64,000 nucleotides of DNA from Lachnospiraceae bacterium (GTDB lineage Bacteria > Bacillota > Clostridia > Lachnospirales > Lachnospiraceae), in contig JAETQH010000001.1 of assembly GCA_021770785.1 (NCBI GenBank), forward strand, positions 1 through 64,000. Direction: 5' to 3'. The position numbers and the translations under genes are program-made. The notes under the pieces were generated by a model. That model did not search any database, was not told the origin of the DNA, and saw only the letters and a list, made by a program, of their open reading frames with translations. Shown one piece after another: positions 42,036 through 51,671 of this stretch; position 1 is the first letter of the stretch; each line of letters opens with the position of its first letter.

Positions 42036-43802
42036 TCAGGCATTGACTGACACTAAATGCTCATAAAACGCTTCTATCATTCTGTCATAGCTCTCAAAAC
42101 GCTCTAATTCATTATTTGGCACATCATATTTGATGGCAATGATTTTCTCAAACACGTCGCTCTCCCGCAGCAGAGCCATCGGCATATTCATCTCAATCAG
42201 GTCTTTGCACCTGTCGTAGAGATGAAGAATGACCTCCATCATTTTCAACTGCTTTTCCATAGGCACAAAGGTATCTTCTTTGTGGAACGCATTTTGCTGC
42301 AAGAATCCGAGACGGATCACCCTTGCAATCTCTAAAATCAATTTCTGGTCATCCGGCAGTACGTCGCTGCCGATTAATTTTACAATTTCATTTAAACGGT
42401 TTTCCGTGGTGAGAATATTCAGTATCTCATTGCGGCAGTCCACAAAATTTTCCCCTGCATTGTGGCTGTACCACTCGGACAAATCCCCCACATATTCGGA
42501 ATAGCTGGTAAGCCAGTTGATGGCGGGATAATGTCTTGCATAGGCTAAAGATTTATCCAACGCCAAAAAGCAGCGGACAAAACGCTTGGTATTCTGGGTC
42601 ACAGGCTCAGAAAAGTCGCCGCCCTGGGGAGAAACCGCCCCGATGATGGTGACGCTGCCGTCGCTGCCGTTTAAATTTTCCACATAACCCGCCCGCTCAT
42701 AAAAAGCAGAAAGCCGGGAAGCCAGATACGCCGGGAAGCCTTCTTCCGCAGGCATTTCCTCCAAACGCCCGGAAAGCTCACGGAGCGCCTCCGCCCATCT
42801 TGAAGTGGAGTCCGCCATGATTGCCACATGGTAGCCCATATCCCGATAGTATTCCGCTAAGGTAATTCCGGTATAGATACTCGCCTCCCTTGCCGCCACC
42901 GGCATGTTTGAAGTATTGGCAATCAGGGTGGTCCTATCCATCAGAAGATTTCCTGTCTTAGGGTCCTCTAACTCCCCGAACTCTTCGAGAACATTCGTCA
43001 TCTCGTTGCCACGCTCCCCGCAGCCTATGTAAATGATAATATCTGCGTCACACCATTTTGCCAACTGGTGCTGGGTCATGGTTTTTCCCGTTCCAAAACC
43101 GCCGGGCAGCGCCGCTGTGCCGCCTTTTGCAATAGGAAACAGGGTATCAAGGATACGCTGTCCTGTCACTAAGGGACGGTCCGCGGGATAACGCTTTGCG
43201 ATGGGTCTTGGGATTCGGATGGGCCATTTCTGGGTCATGGTAAGGGAAAGCTCTTCCCCTTTATCTGTCCTTATCCGCACCAGTTCATTCTCTATCGTAT
43301 AATCCCCGTCGGGCTGTATCGACAGTACTTCCCCGGAAATTCCCGGCGGCAGCATTACCTTATGGATGATGGATTTTGTCTCCGGCACCTCCGCGATGAC
43401 AGAGCCGGGGTAAAGCTTATCACCCGGCTTTACGGTAATGTGTGCCGCCCACTTTCTTTCTTTATCCAGCAGGTCTACGTCTGCCCCCTTGGGGATAAAA
43501 ACGCCGTGTTCTTCTGCGATTGCCTCTAAGGGACGCTCGATTCCGTCAAAAATATTATTCAGAATGCCGGGGGCTAAGGTGACGCTGATGGCGCCTCCGG
43601 TCCCCTCCACCAGTTCGCCCGGTTTTAAACCGGAGGTTTCCTCATAAACCTGTACCGTGGTTTTCTCCCTGGTCAGCCCGATGACTTCCCCTACCAGCCG
43701 TTTCTCCCCCACATAGACCATCTCGTTCATTTTGAAGCCGAGATTACCTAAAATGGAGATAACCGGACCGTTGATTCCATAAATTTTTCCTGTTACACCC
43801 AT
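42036..43802 (-). CDS. ntpA: V-type ATPase subunit A (catalytic)
   Basis: Catalytic headpiece subunit hydrolysing or making ATP. 588 residues. N-terminal [13 protein letters not shown], the roughly 90-residue non-homologous region of V/A-type ATPases, P-loop [25 protein letters not shown] (arginine-finger side), and [36 protein letters not shown] 43802 follows AGGAGCGG; the longer frame begins inside subunit E. Confidence 0.97.
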   Translation of the reverse strand: MGVTGKIYGINGPVISILGNLGFKMNEMVYVGEKRLVGEVIGLTREKTTVQVYEETSGLKPGELVEGTGGAISVTLAPGILNNIFDGIERPLEAIAEEHGVFIPKGADVDLLDKERKWAAHITVKPGDKLYPGSVIAEVPETKSIIHKVMLPPGISGEVLSIQPDGDYTIENELVRIRTDKGEELSLTMTQKWPIRIPRPIAKRYPADRPLVTGQRILDTLFPIAKGGTAALPGGFGTGKTMTQHQLAKWCDADIIIYIGCGERGNEMTNVLEEFGELEDPKTGNLLMDRTTLIANTSNMPVAAREASIYTGITLAEYYRDMGYHVAIMADSTSRWAEALRELSGRLEEMPAEEGFPAYLASRLSAFYERAGYVENLNGSDGSVTIIGAVSPQGGDFSEPVTQNTKRFVRCFLALDKSLAYARHYPAINWLTSYSEYVGDLSEWYSHNAGENFVDCRNEILNILTTENRLNEIVKLIGSDVLPDDQKLILEIARVIRLGFLQQNAFHKEDTFVPMEKQLKMMEVILHLYDRCKDLIEMNMPMALLRESDVFEKIIAIKYDVPNNELERFESYDRMIEAFYEHLVSVNA

Positions 43803-43818
43803 GTTTTTCCGCTCCTGA

Positions 43819-44385
43819 CTAAAAAGAATAATTATCTTTTTCCTGACACAGCCTGCCTGCAAAGGATTCGTCAATCAAAATATTTTTTGCTGCAATCACT
43901 GCACGGATTCCGCCGATAAAGTTTTCCTCACTCACTTCTAAGGAAATACCTGTCTCCCGCTCTAACCGTTCCTTCTTTGCAATGTCCGTCGGCGCAAGGT
44001 AAATGACGATTTCCTCCCCTTTAGCAAAAGCTTTCGCCTGCTTAATATGGCGTACCAGAAACTCTTCGTATTCTCTGCTGTCGCAGTAATCCTTTAATTT
44101 TTCCTCCACCAAGGCAAATAAGGCTTCTTTTTTCTCTTCCACTGCCGCATGGTAAGCGCGCTTCTGCAGCATTGCCTGTTCTGACACCCTGCGGTTGGCC
44201 TCTTTTCTGATTCGCGCCTCCATGGCACGCTCCCTTGTTTTCTGCCCTGCTAATTTACTTTTTTCATAGTCTCCGATTGCCTGCTGATAAGCTTCTTTCT
44301 GCTCTTCTAAGATTTCTGCGCTCTGCTTATTTGCCGCTGCAATCGCTGCCTCAAAGAAAATGTCTAATTTTTCGTTGATTTCCAT
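43819..44385 (-). CDS. ntpE: V-type ATPase subunit E
   Basis: Peripheral-stalk subunit pairing with the G/H subunit. 188 residues with a long Glu/Lys/Ala-rich N-terminal coiled coil (EILEEQKEAYQQAIGDYEKSKLAGQKTRERAMEARIRKEANRRVSEQ) and a C-terminal globular domain (IVIYLAPTDI...EENFIGGIRAVIAAKNILIDESF). Confidence 0.9.
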   Translation of the reverse strand: MEINEKLDIFFEAAIAAANKQSAEILEEQKEAYQQAIGDYEKSKLAGQKTRERAMEARIRKEANRRVSEQAMLQKRAYHAAVEEKKEALFALVEEKLKDYCDSREYEEFLVRHIKQAKAFAKGEEIVIYLAPTDIAKKERLERETGISLEVSEENFIGGIRAVIAAKNILIDESFAGRLCQEKDNYSF

Positions 44386-44430
44386 AATTGCCTCATTTCA
44401 TTCAGGTTTCCGGACATGGCGGCTTTGCCG

Positions 44431-44739
44431 CTAGAGTTTCAGCCCGATTGCCTGATTTACATAATCTGTTATAAAATTCTTGCTGCGCCCGGTGCCATGG
44501 CGGTCGGGTATCTCCACAATCAAGGGGATTCTGCGGTTCAATTTTGCCTCGTCTATCAAATCCGGGAAATCCCTGCCGAATTTCTCCGTCAGGAGTACGA
44601 TGCCGATTTCTTTGTCTGCAAATACCTTATCCAGTTCGGTTTTTAATTCTTCCCGTTCGTGGACGACGACGCCTTCTACGCCGGCTAAGCGCAGACCGGT
44701 GTAGGTGTCTATGTTGTCGCTGATTAAGAACATTTTCAT
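44431..44739 (-). CDS. ntpG: V-type ATPase subunit F
   Basis: Small rotor subunit that caps subunit D. 102 residues: MKMFLISDNIDTYTGLRLAGVEGVVV, KEIGIVLLTEKFG and PLIVEIPDRHGTGRS are the family's Rossmann-like motifs. AAGGGA precedes the ATG. Separated from subunit K upstream by a 234-base gap holding a long inverted repeat. Confidence 0.92.
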   Translation of the reverse strand: MKMFLISDNIDTYTGLRLAGVEGVVVHEREELKTELDKVFADKEIGIVLLTEKFGRDFPDLIDEAKLNRRIPLIVEIPDRHGTGRSKNFITDYVNQAIGLKL

Positions 44740-44788
44740 GGTGGTTTCCCTTCTTCCTGAAATAGATGGGTTTTTTGTTAGAGGGACG

Positions 44789-44940
44789 CTTGAAAGTGTC
44801 GGTGCCCTCCTGAAGTCACGCTCTCGCTCCGTGAAAAACGCAACGGATGCTAAGCAAAACAGTCAAGCCTGTTTGAAAGTACCTCGCTAAGCACCGGCGT
44901 TTTCCAAAGGGACTTCCGGAGGACACCGACACTTTCAAGC
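44789..44940. repeat. 30-bp-arm inverted-repeat element between V-ATPase K and F genes
   Basis: Arms 44789-44818 and 44911-44940 match at 28 of 30 positions (outermost GCTTGAAAGTGTCGGTG / CACCGACACTTTCAAGC). The centre folds further: CACG/CGTG, AAACAG/CTGTTT around TCAAGC, and an AAAACGC/GCGTTTT stem. Size and terminal repeats recall a MITE, but no clear target duplication is seen. In mRNA it would form a multi-branch structure that may set expression of K relative to the distal genes. Confidence 0.85.
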
Positions 44941-44973
44941 TGTTTTCTGACAATAACAACGTATTACTTCTAT

Positions 44974-45381
44974 TTAGCCTAAGATAGAGAAGGAAATCAA
45001 TAAGCCATATAGGGCGATGGATTCCGCCAGAGCTACGAAGATTAATGCTTTACCCATGATGCTGGAGTCCTCGCTTAGGGCGCCGATGGCGGCGGAAGCT
45101 GCGCTGGCTACGGCTACACCGGCGCCTATGCAGGAGAGTCCGGTGGAGAGGGCTGCGGCTAAGTAGCGCCAGCCCTCAGCGGAAGCGGCTGCGGTGTCGG
45201 CTGCGTAGATGTGTCCGCTGAATAAGAGCATGTCAGCTGTTACTAAGGTTCCGAAGAACAGCAGGATGTTGACTGCTAAGGACGCTTTGAAACTGCGTTC
45301 TTTTTTTCTGGAGAGATAATAGCCTCCAAAGGGAATTACCATACTGAAAACTAAGATTACTGTTAAAATAATTTTTGCCAT
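44974..45381 (-). CDS. ntpK: V-type ATPase subunit K (membrane rotor)
   Basis: Forms the rotor ring that carries ions through the membrane. 135 residues, four helices. The ion-binding Glu is E120 in the last helix (FVALAESIALYGLLISFSIL); the N-terminal helix pair is diverged and lacks a second Glu. The Gln of Na+-type c-subunits is replaced (CIGAGVAVASAA), which hints at proton use, though E-S at 120-121 is also found in Na+ enzymes; coupling ion unresolved. AGGAGG precedes the ATG, two bases after subunit I. Confidence 0.9.
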   Translation of the reverse strand: MAKIILTVILVFSMVIPFGGYYLSRKKERSFKASLAVNILLFFGTLVTADMLLFSGHIYAADTAAASAEGWRYLAAALSTGLSCIGAGVAVASAASAAIGALSEDSSIMGKALIFVALAESIALYGLLISFSILG

Positions 45382-45383
45382 TG

Positions 45384-47312
45384 TTATTTTCCTCCTGACG
45401 CTTTCTTAAAAAATGATTGGAACGGTTTTCCTGTACCTTTATAAAAACGGCTGAACATCTCGTAATATTCCAGACGCAATACCTGTATTCCCACTACCAG
45501 GCCTTCAAGGCCGCTGACTAAGATATTTCCCAGCACCACCACAATCATGTTGGGGGAGCCGCTCTCGTAGCCTGCCAGTGTCATTACCACGCCCATCATT
45601 CCGGCGTGGCTTAGAGCGAAGGCACCCACACGGACGAAGGAGATACTGTTGGTGGCGTAGCTTAATACCACATCAAACAGTTCCACCAGCGCCTCCACAA
45701 AGAACATTACTTTGCTTCCCTCCGGAAGAATTTTCTTTTTGCGCTCCAATAAATTGGAGAGCGGTTCTTTCAGCATAATGGCAAGCAGCGGAATACCTAA
45801 TGCCACCGCTAATATTCCCGTGGCGGGAAGTGCATGGCCTGTGGCATAGAGCACAATACAGATGACCACACAGCCGTAACAGATAATACCGGAAACGCCG
45901 CTGGCGCTAAAGAGCATTCTGCCCATATCTTTTGCCCGGATGGCGTTTACGATATTTATCACCATGGCAATTAAGATAAGCGCCATACCGAAGCCGATAG
46001 CAAGCATCAGCGTGGTCATAATATTGTCCATGGGGCGCATCCACACCGGTTCTAAGATATCCTCAAAGCCGAAAATACTGCCGTAAAGGAAACCGAATAC
46101 CGTAGACCAGATACCCGCTACGGAGATAATCGCTGCAAGATTCATTTTTTTCAGTTTATACAGGATAAAGCCTCCTGCCACTAAGCATAAGCCCTGCCCG
46201 ACATCCCCGAACATAATGCCAAACATCAGTGTGTAGGTCAATGCGATAAAAATCGTGGGGTCCATCTCATTATAGGCGGGCAGTCCATACATCTGCACAA
46301 ACATCTCAAAGGGCTTGAAGATTTTGGGATTCCTCAATTTGGTAGGCGGACCTGAAATTGAGGTTTCGTCCACGTCCTCTTCCATGATATGGACTTTATC
46401 ATCCCCCTGGATATCCCGCTCTAACCCGGCAGCGTCCCGCCTGCTCATCCAGCCGTAAAGAATATAATATTCGCTCATGCCGTTGCCGTCAAATTTGGGT
46501 TTGGTGCAGACCGCCATTTTACGGATATCAAAATTCCTGCAGTAAGCCTGTAGGGAATAGTAAGCGCAAATTAACTGCCTCTCATGCTTCTCTAACAGCT
46601 CCCGCATCTTATTTTTCAGGGAAAGTTCTTCCTTTTCATAGGCTTTTATCTGCTTCTCTAATTCCAGATAAGCAGCGTCCGGGGTGCCCTCAATGGTATC
46701 CGGCACGTAAATCCTTTCATAATGAAAAGAGAGACACACCGCATCCACCTCCGCCACATACATTTTGGGGACAAAATAGGCTCCCCACACATAATCCTCA
46801 TCACTGTAGGATTCATAAAACAGAATGTGGTCAGTGTCATGGATATACCGCTCTAACTTCTGGTAATAGTCCCTGGATATCCGCCCGAAGCGGTATGCAA
46901 TAAACTTAAACTCTAAAATCTTTTTAAACTCATAATCTAATTCCCGGAAGGGTTCTATTTCCTCCACGAGTTTTGCCGCCGCAAGCCGCTCCTGCTTTAA
47001 CTTCTCCTGCCGGGTTACGATTTTCTCCGCCAGGGCATAAATGCTGTCAATGACCTGCGCCGCCTCTTCCACCTTCATTTTTTCCGTGGGGAACATGTCC
47101 TCCCTGCCAAATCCCTCCCAGAGAAGCTTCGCTTTTGCATATTCCTCTTTATAAAGATTGCTCTCCACAAAGGGGCGGACATTGGCGAGATTATTGAGGC
47201 TGGCAATGGCATTCTCAAAGTGAATTTCATAATTACTCAGATATGTATCCATTACCCGGTCAATGTCCGCTTTGGGGCCTGTGATGTGAAGCAATTTCAT
47301 TTTTTCTACCAC
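45384..47312 (-). CDS. ntpI: V-type ATPase subunit I
   Basis: Stator membrane subunit. 642 residues: a cytoplasmic N-terminal half with coiled coils and about eight transmembrane helices in the second half, including FGIMFGDVGQGL, the SYVRVGAFALSHAG-like segment (SISFVRVGAFALSHAGMMGVV) with the essential Arg, and LEGLVVGIQVLRLEYYEMFSRFYKGTGKPFQSF. GTG start at 47312 is favoured, since GGAGGG lies eight bases upstream and the next ATG is too far from it. Confidence 0.95.
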   Translation of the reverse strand: MVEKMKLLHITGPKADIDRVMDTYLSNYEIHFENAIASLNNLANVRPFVESNLYKEEYAKAKLLWEGFGREDMFPTEKMKVEEAAQVIDSIYALAEKIVTRQEKLKQERLAAAKLVEEIEPFRELDYEFKKILEFKFIAYRFGRISRDYYQKLERYIHDTDHILFYESYSDEDYVWGAYFVPKMYVAEVDAVCLSFHYERIYVPDTIEGTPDAAYLELEKQIKAYEKEELSLKNKMRELLEKHERQLICAYYSLQAYCRNFDIRKMAVCTKPKFDGNGMSEYYILYGWMSRRDAAGLERDIQGDDKVHIMEEDVDETSISGPPTKLRNPKIFKPFEMFVQMYGLPAYNEMDPTIFIALTYTLMFGIMFGDVGQGLCLVAGGFILYKLKKMNLAAIISVAGIWSTVFGFLYGSIFGFEDILEPVWMRPMDNIMTTLMLAIGFGMALILIAMVINIVNAIRAKDMGRMLFSASGVSGIICYGCVVICIVLYATGHALPATGILAVALGIPLLAIMLKEPLSNLLERKKKILPEGSKVMFFVEALVELFDVVLSYATNSISFVRVGAFALSHAGMMGVVMTLAGYESGSPNMIVVVLGNILVSGLEGLVVGIQVLRLEYYEMFSRFYKGTGKPFQSFFKKASGGK

Positions 47313-47328
47313 TTTAAAAACCCTCCAT

Positions 47329-48366
47329 TCACATTGTTAAAACCAGCTCTTTGATTTCCCTTGCGGGAAGCTGATAACGGATTCCCTCTAAGATGGAAGT
47401 CAAAAGGTCTATTTCGTGTTCTTTATCATATAAAAACTTCAGCACCGGAGCTAAGGACATGGGGTATTTCCTGCAGACAAGACGGTAGGTTTTCTCCATA
47501 ATCTTCTGCTCCGTAAGTTCCTCCCCCAGGCTGGCAACGGCATCTTTTCCCTTGAAATAAACGGTTTTCGCCAAGTGCTCCGTAAATCCCTCCACCGTCT
47601 CCGCCTCTATCATCTGCCGCAGCTGGTCTTTTTTCAAGCGATAGGTGACGGGAATGAGATTGACGTAAATATCCGCAGGCTTCATCTGATAGAAGCGCTT
47701 CGAGCGGTATATCCACATAATATTCTGCCAGTCGATTTCTGTTCCCAGCAAAATCTCCATCATCTGCTTTACATTTTTATCCCGTATCTTTTGTTTTCGT
47801 TTCCAGGCATTCTTATAGTAATATACATCTAGCCCAAAGGCGTAATCTGCATAGCTCATCTGCCCGTTTTCCGACATGCGGTGTAAAAACCGCTCGTAGT
47901 CCGTACCTGCCACCGCCGCTAAAAGCTCTCCAAAGCTCTCCGCCTGTGCCGCCATTCCGGCATCATAACAGGCATGTCCGTCAAAAATCAGCTTTAAATA
48001 GCCTAATTCATAATGGCTCCCTGTCATGGCATATTCTAAGCAAGTCTTTAGCACATTGACCTCATAGCGGAAAAAGATAAGCTCTAGTCCCGCCCGCTGC
48101 TCCCCACGGGCAAACTGGTAAAGCTTTTTGTAATCTCCGTAAAGGGAGTTACGGATTACCGCCTCCACCTGCCCCCGGTGGGCAATTTCCTCATGGCTGG
48201 CAAAAATCGGCGCATACCCCTCCGCTTCCCGCAAGAAGGAAATAAAAGCGTCCACCGTCTCATACTCCGAAAGCCTGAGATAGTCCTCTTCCTCTAACAG
48301 CCTGCCGCTCATCGCCTTTGTCTTTGTCACCAATCCGCTGTATTCCAACAAACCACCTGACATCAT
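47329..48366 (-). CDS. ntpC: V-type ATPase subunit C
   Basis: Links the central stalk to the membrane ring. 345 residues, all helical, with the repeated vATP-synt_AC39 pattern (YSGLVTKTKAMSGRLLEEEDYLRLSEYETVDAFISFLRE..., ENVLK-like VNVLKTCLEYAM..., INWQNIMWIYRSKRFYQM). Two adjacent ATGs (48366 and 48363) are equally possible after AAAGGAG. Confidence 0.9.
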   Translation of the reverse strand: MMSGGLLEYSGLVTKTKAMSGRLLEEEDYLRLSEYETVDAFISFLREAEGYAPIFASHEEIAHRGQVEAVIRNSLYGDYKKLYQFARGEQRAGLELIFFRYEVNVLKTCLEYAMTGSHYELGYLKLIFDGHACYDAGMAAQAESFGELLAAVAGTDYERFLHRMSENGQMSYADYAFGLDVYYYKNAWKRKQKIRDKNVKQMMEILLGTEIDWQNIMWIYRSKRFYQMKPADIYVNLIPVTYRLKKDQLRQMIEAETVEGFTEHLAKTVYFKGKDAVASLGEELTEQKIMEKTYRLVCRKYPMSLAPVLKFLYDKEHEIDLLTSILEGIRYQLPAREIKELVLTM

Positions 48367-48399
48367 TCTGCTCCTTTTCCGTTCCGCATGTTCCCGCTG

Positions 48400-48711
48400 T
48401 TACATCTGTATGATTTTTTGGAACAATTCTTCCGCCCGCTGTTCCTTTGTCCGGGCAAACTCCTCTTCTAAACGGCTCTCCGCTTCTTTCGTCTTGTCCT
48501 CCATGCGGACAATCTGCTGTTTCGTTTCCCCGAAAAATCGCTCCTTAAGGCGCTGTTCCGTCTCCCGCTCAGCCTGTTCTATCCTGCCGTCTATCTCACT
48601 CTTGTCCTGCTCCATCCGGAAAACCAACTGCTCCTTCCGGGATTTTGCATCGCTGATAATCGCCTCTGCTTTTTCCTCAATTTCATTTAATCTGGTAATA
48701 ATCTCATTCAT
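48400..48711 (-). CDS. V-type ATPase subunit G/H (peripheral stalk)
   Basis: 103 residues, a single long Glu/Lys/Arg-rich coiled coil (NEIEEKAEAIISDAKSRKEQLVFRMEQDKSEIDGRIEQAERETEQRLKERFF) as in AhaH/NtpF, the partner of subunit E. First gene of the operon, following a good promoter and AGAGGGG ribosome site. Confidence 0.85.
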   Translation of the reverse strand: MNEIITRLNEIEEKAEAIISDAKSRKEQLVFRMEQDKSEIDGRIEQAERETEQRLKERFFGETKQQIVRMEDKTKEAESRLEEEFARTKEQRAEELFQKIIQM

Positions 48712-48748
48712 GTAAAAACCCCTCTTCTGCTCTCTTCCTACTTATAAA

Positions 48749-48777
48749 ATTATAATCATTTTCTATTCTTCTGTCCA
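48749..48777 (-). promoter_or_regulatory. Promoter of the V-ATPase operon
   Basis: Minus strand TGGACA (48772-48777), 17-base spacer, perfect TATAAT (48749-48754), 38 bases before the first gene. Confidence 0.75.
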
Positions 48778-48820
48778 GCACTATAAATCCATTATTTTTC
48801 TATTCTGCCCTCAGAAATTA

Positions 48821-48892
48821 CTGTTCACTGGAACGACCGTAGGGAGTGAACAGCAAGAATCAAAAAGCAGCCGGGAATATTTTCCCGGCTGC
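48821..48892 (-). terminator. Two hairpins between the 60-residue protein gene and the V-ATPase operon
   Basis: 48867-48892 is a perfect GCAGCCGGGAA / TTCCCGGCTGC stem with a TATT loop, followed on the minus strand by TTTTTG: a clear terminator for the upstream gene. 48821-48853 is a second stem, CTGTTCACT / AGTGAACAG, with a GAACGACCGTAGGG-type loop. Confidence 0.85.
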
Positions 48893-48906
48893 ATATCATC
48901 TGTACT

Positions 48907-49089
48907 CTATGCTTCTGCGCTCCTTTGTATTCTGCGGGTGATATCTCTGACTTCTGCCATAATCGTCGCATACAGCTCACTCTCTAATCCCACCGGCGAC
49001 ATATGCGGACACTCCTGTTTCATACGATACGCCTGCCTCAACAAACGGCTCTTTACCTCTTCTAGTTCCCAAAGCTGCTCTGTACTCAT
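48907..49089 (-). CDS. 60-residue helical protein, unknown
   Basis: Begins MSTEQLWELEEVKSRLLRQ and ends DITRRIQRSAEA; charged, likely two helices with a Pro/Cys-containing turn (KQECPHMSPVG). The length recalls Spo0E-like phosphatases but the SxxxD signature is absent, so I do not assign it. GGAG lies seven bases before ATG 49089; a longer frame lacks a ribosome site. Monocistronic with its own terminator. Confidence 0.55.
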   Translation of the reverse strand: MSTEQLWELEEVKSRLLRQAYRMKQECPHMSPVGLESELYATIMAEVRDITRRIQRSAEA

Positions 49090-49322
49090 AACCTTTCTCC
49101 ATTTTCGTCTTATATTTTCGCTACAGTGCGTTGACAGGGACAAGCCCGTCTTGCTCCCCGCCGGTGCCACCATCGCCGCTGTAACTAAATACTGTATTTG
49201 CACCTCCACTATGATAGCACATCTAGTAGATTATGGAGCAAAAACTTCTTCGGCAATTTTACCAAAGTTTGCTCTGGGATTTTAGGATTTTATCTATTTA
49301 CAAAATCATTTTTATCAATATG

Positions 49323-50033
49323 TTACAATGCCATCAGTGTTTGAATCGCTTCTTTTCTAACAATACTCTGACCGTGTTCGACAATATAGGCAATCTGCCC
49401 CTCATTAGAAAAACGACCGTCATCATACTCCACGGCAGCAAAGGCAAAGGTGCGCATTTCCTCCTTGGCAAAGTTAGAGAAGTCCATCACAAGGAAGTAT
49501 TCTCCCTCTAATTTGTATAGGCTGCTCTCAGGAATCCTCTCCTGAAAACAGGCATGGCACATCTTTACCACCTTATCAAAGGAAGAAAATACCAGGGCAC
49601 AGGTCATAGGCTGTTTTGGTTTTTCCTTTTTCGCCTCTTTCTTTTCCTCTTTCTGACGTTTCTCTAAAAAGGCGTCCACCATATCCTGTTTTTCCTCCCG
49701 GCTTAAGTTCTTAAACTCTTCCATCTTCTCCGGTGTCATCTGTCCCATAAGCTGATTGATGGTGTTCATCAAATCTTTAAAGCTCAAATCCGAATCCCCG
49801 CCAAAGGTGATTGCCATGCTGTGGTCAGAAAGCAGCTCCGCTTTTACCATCGGTGAAATATTTTCTATGTTAATGTCCTCCTGCTCTTCCACAAGGCTTA
49901 ATACTAACCGCATGAACTGCTGGGTAGTGTCTCCGTTTCCAATAATCTCATCAATCTCAAATCCCATGTCTTTGATTTCTTCTTCTGTCAAAGCACAACG
50001 GATTTTATTTTCTCCTAAGCGTTTAATTTCCAT
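49323..50033 (-). CDS. mecA: MecA adaptor protein
   Basis: Adaptor that delivers substrates to the ClpCP protease. 236 residues: N-terminal substrate-binding domain (MEIKRLGENKIRCALTEEEIKDMGFEIDEI), a long charged linker (residues 110-140, Lys/Glu-rich), and a C-terminal ClpC-binding domain (ALVFSSFDKVVKMCHACFQ...SLYKLEGEYFLVMDF...AYIVEHGQSIVRKEAIQTL). ATG 50033 is preferred over an upstream GTG. Confidence 0.9.
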   Translation of the reverse strand: MEIKRLGENKIRCALTEEEIKDMGFEIDEIIGNGDTTQQFMRLVLSLVEEQEDINIENISPMVKAELLSDHSMAITFGGDSDLSFKDLMNTINQLMGQMTPEKMEEFKNLSREEKQDMVDAFLEKRQKEEKKEAKKEKPKQPMTCALVFSSFDKVVKMCHACFQERIPESSLYKLEGEYFLVMDFSNFAKEEMRTFAFAAVEYDDGRFSNEGQIAYIVEHGQSIVRKEAIQTLMAL

Positions 50034-50084
50034 AGGCCATTTCCCCACTTAATCTGTTAAAAATCATATGATATCTGTGTGAAT

Positions 50085-50113
50085 ATTATCCTATTTTTTT
50101 GTCGATTTGTAAA
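50085..50113 (-). promoter_or_regulatory. Promoter of mecA
   Basis: Minus strand TTTACA (50108-50113), 17-base spacer, GATAAT (50085-50090). Confidence 0.55.
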
Positions 50114-50178
50114 CCCTAAATTCCGACATTTTCGAGATGAAATTACTGGCAGAAGGCGCTGTTCTGCTTCCGGTTACA

Positions 50179-50823
50179 CTAGAACTGCTTCTTTTCCATA
50201 ATTTTTATGCTGGCAGAAACAGACACAGCTAATATCAGCAAAGTTACAACCACGGCACCCAATGCCAGTTTTGCCAGATTCATCTGTTCTGCCATGGCGG
50301 ATACGTCAATCCCTGCCTCCTCGAAAATGTTTGTCGCAAAGAAGAACATTCCAAAAACTACAAAGAACAGCACGAAGGTTGCCAGTTTTCCCTTCTCTGC
50401 GCCGAATTTTAACTCGATGGGTATCATAACAGCTAACATCAGAAGCAGCACAAGAAGATACGTCAGCATGGAAACACCCCATTCTCTTACATCCATCTTT
50501 TCTCTTCCGTAACGGAAAATCATTACCACTGCAAAGCTGACAATCCATGCCGTCCCTCCGGCGATAATTCCAAAGAGATACTTTTCCAACGCATACTGTT
50601 TTCTCTGAAAAGGCAGCGTAAAAAGAAAGATGTTTCCCTTGTTAAATTCGTCATAATGTATGGTAGTAACAGCGAAAATTCCGCATAACATCGTCACATA
50701 CCCCACAATAAACGTTTCATTCTGCCCTGTGATAATAAACAGCGCTGCTATAGCAAACACGATGATAAAAAATCGCTTTTGGCCTGCCATAAGATAAAAA
50801 TCCTTCATCAACAATCCTCTCAT
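50179..50823 (-). CDS. ABC-2 type transporter permease
   Basis: 214 residues, six transmembrane helices, beginning MRGLLMKDFYLMAGQKRFFIIVFAIAALFI, the usual opening of ABC-2 permeases paired with GntR/YtrA-type regulators. Overlaps the ATPase gene by four bases. Substrate unknown; cell-envelope stress or antibiotic export is typical of this operon type. Confidence 0.85.
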   Translation of the reverse strand: MRGLLMKDFYLMAGQKRFFIIVFAIAALFIITGQNETFIVGYVTMLCGIFAVTTIHYDEFNKGNIFLFTLPFQRKQYALEKYLFGIIAGGTAWIVSFAVVMIFRYGREKMDVREWGVSMLTYLLVLLLMLAVMIPIELKFGAEKGKLATFVLFFVVFGMFFFATNIFEEAGIDVSAMAEQMNLAKLALGAVVVTLLILAVSVSASIKIMEKKQF

Positions 50824-51671
50824 ACCCGTTCTCCTTTCACCATCATGGTAATGACTTCGTCAATATTTCCCTTTTCTAACACCATCTCCGGGTAATTTTC
50901 CCGGAAGAACTGCCGCTTATCCGTCAACACGCTGTAGCCGTAAGACTCTCTTTTCCTCCGCAGCAGATATTCCTTTTCTAAGGACGGATAAACCTTTTCT
51001 TCCACCTTCAGAATGCCATAGTTGCTTAGAAGTACATCCGTCTCTTCATGAAGAATGATATTTCCCTGGTGTATCATATACAAATCATCACAGATTTTCT
51101 CCAAATCCGTGGAAATATGGGAGCTGATGATGATGGCACAGTCCTGATGCTGCTCCATGTACTGCTGGAGCGTCTCTAAAATTTCATCCCGCGCCACCAC
51201 ATCAAGCCCGGCGGTAGGTTCATCTAATATCAGAAGCTTTACCTCATGGGACATGGCTGCGGCGAGTTTTAACTTCGCTTTCATACCCGTAGAAAATTCA
51301 CTGATTTTCTTATCAAGAGGCAGCCCCATATGACGGCACATCTCCAAAAACGCCTCTTCCTCATAGGTATGGTAAAACTGTCTCAATATGCCTGCCACAT
51401 CCTTGATTCTTAAATACTCGCTGAAACCGGAGTCCGGCAGCACCACACCAATCTGCTCCTTATCCTCCGCCGTCAGCTCCTCCGGGCGTTTTCCCATGAC
51501 CCGTATGGTCCCGCGGTCAGCGGAAATCAGATTCAAAATCATCTTAAAGGTGGTGCTCTTTCCCGCTCCGTTTTCTCCAATCAGCCCGGTAATCTGTCCC
51601 GGTGCCACCTCAAGTGAACATTTTAAATGAAAGTTTCCATAACTCTTTTCTGCATTTTCCAATTTTAACAT
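50820..51671 (-). CDS. ABC transporter ATP-binding protein
   Basis: 283 residues. Walker A GENGAGKST, signature FSTGMKAKLKLAAAM (a FSxGM-type variant of LSGGQ), Walker B LLILDEPTAGLD and switch His in SSHIS. A C-terminal extension of about 75 residues follows the NBD. Starts on the last base of the gntR stop codon (TGATG) and overlaps the permease gene, so the three genes form one coupled unit. Confidence 0.92.
   Translation of the reverse strand: MLKLENAEKSYGNFHLKCSLEVAPGQITGLIGENGAGKSTTFKMILNLISADRGTIRVMGKRPEELTAEDKEQIGVVLPDSGFSEYLRIKDVAGILRQFYHTYEEEAFLEMCRHMGLPLDKKISEFSTGMKAKLKLAAAMSHEVKLLILDEPTAGLDVVARDEILETLQQYMEQHQDCAIIISSHISTDLEKICDDLYMIHQGNIILHEETDVLLSNYGILKVEEKVYPSLEKEYLLRRKRESYGYSVLTDKRQFFRENYPEMVLEKGNIDEVITMMVKGERV

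Noticed and set aside
40006-48711. F-type ATP synthase
   Set aside because: Subunit set (A, B, C, D, E, F, I, K, G/H) and the long subunit A with its non-homologous region are V/A-type.
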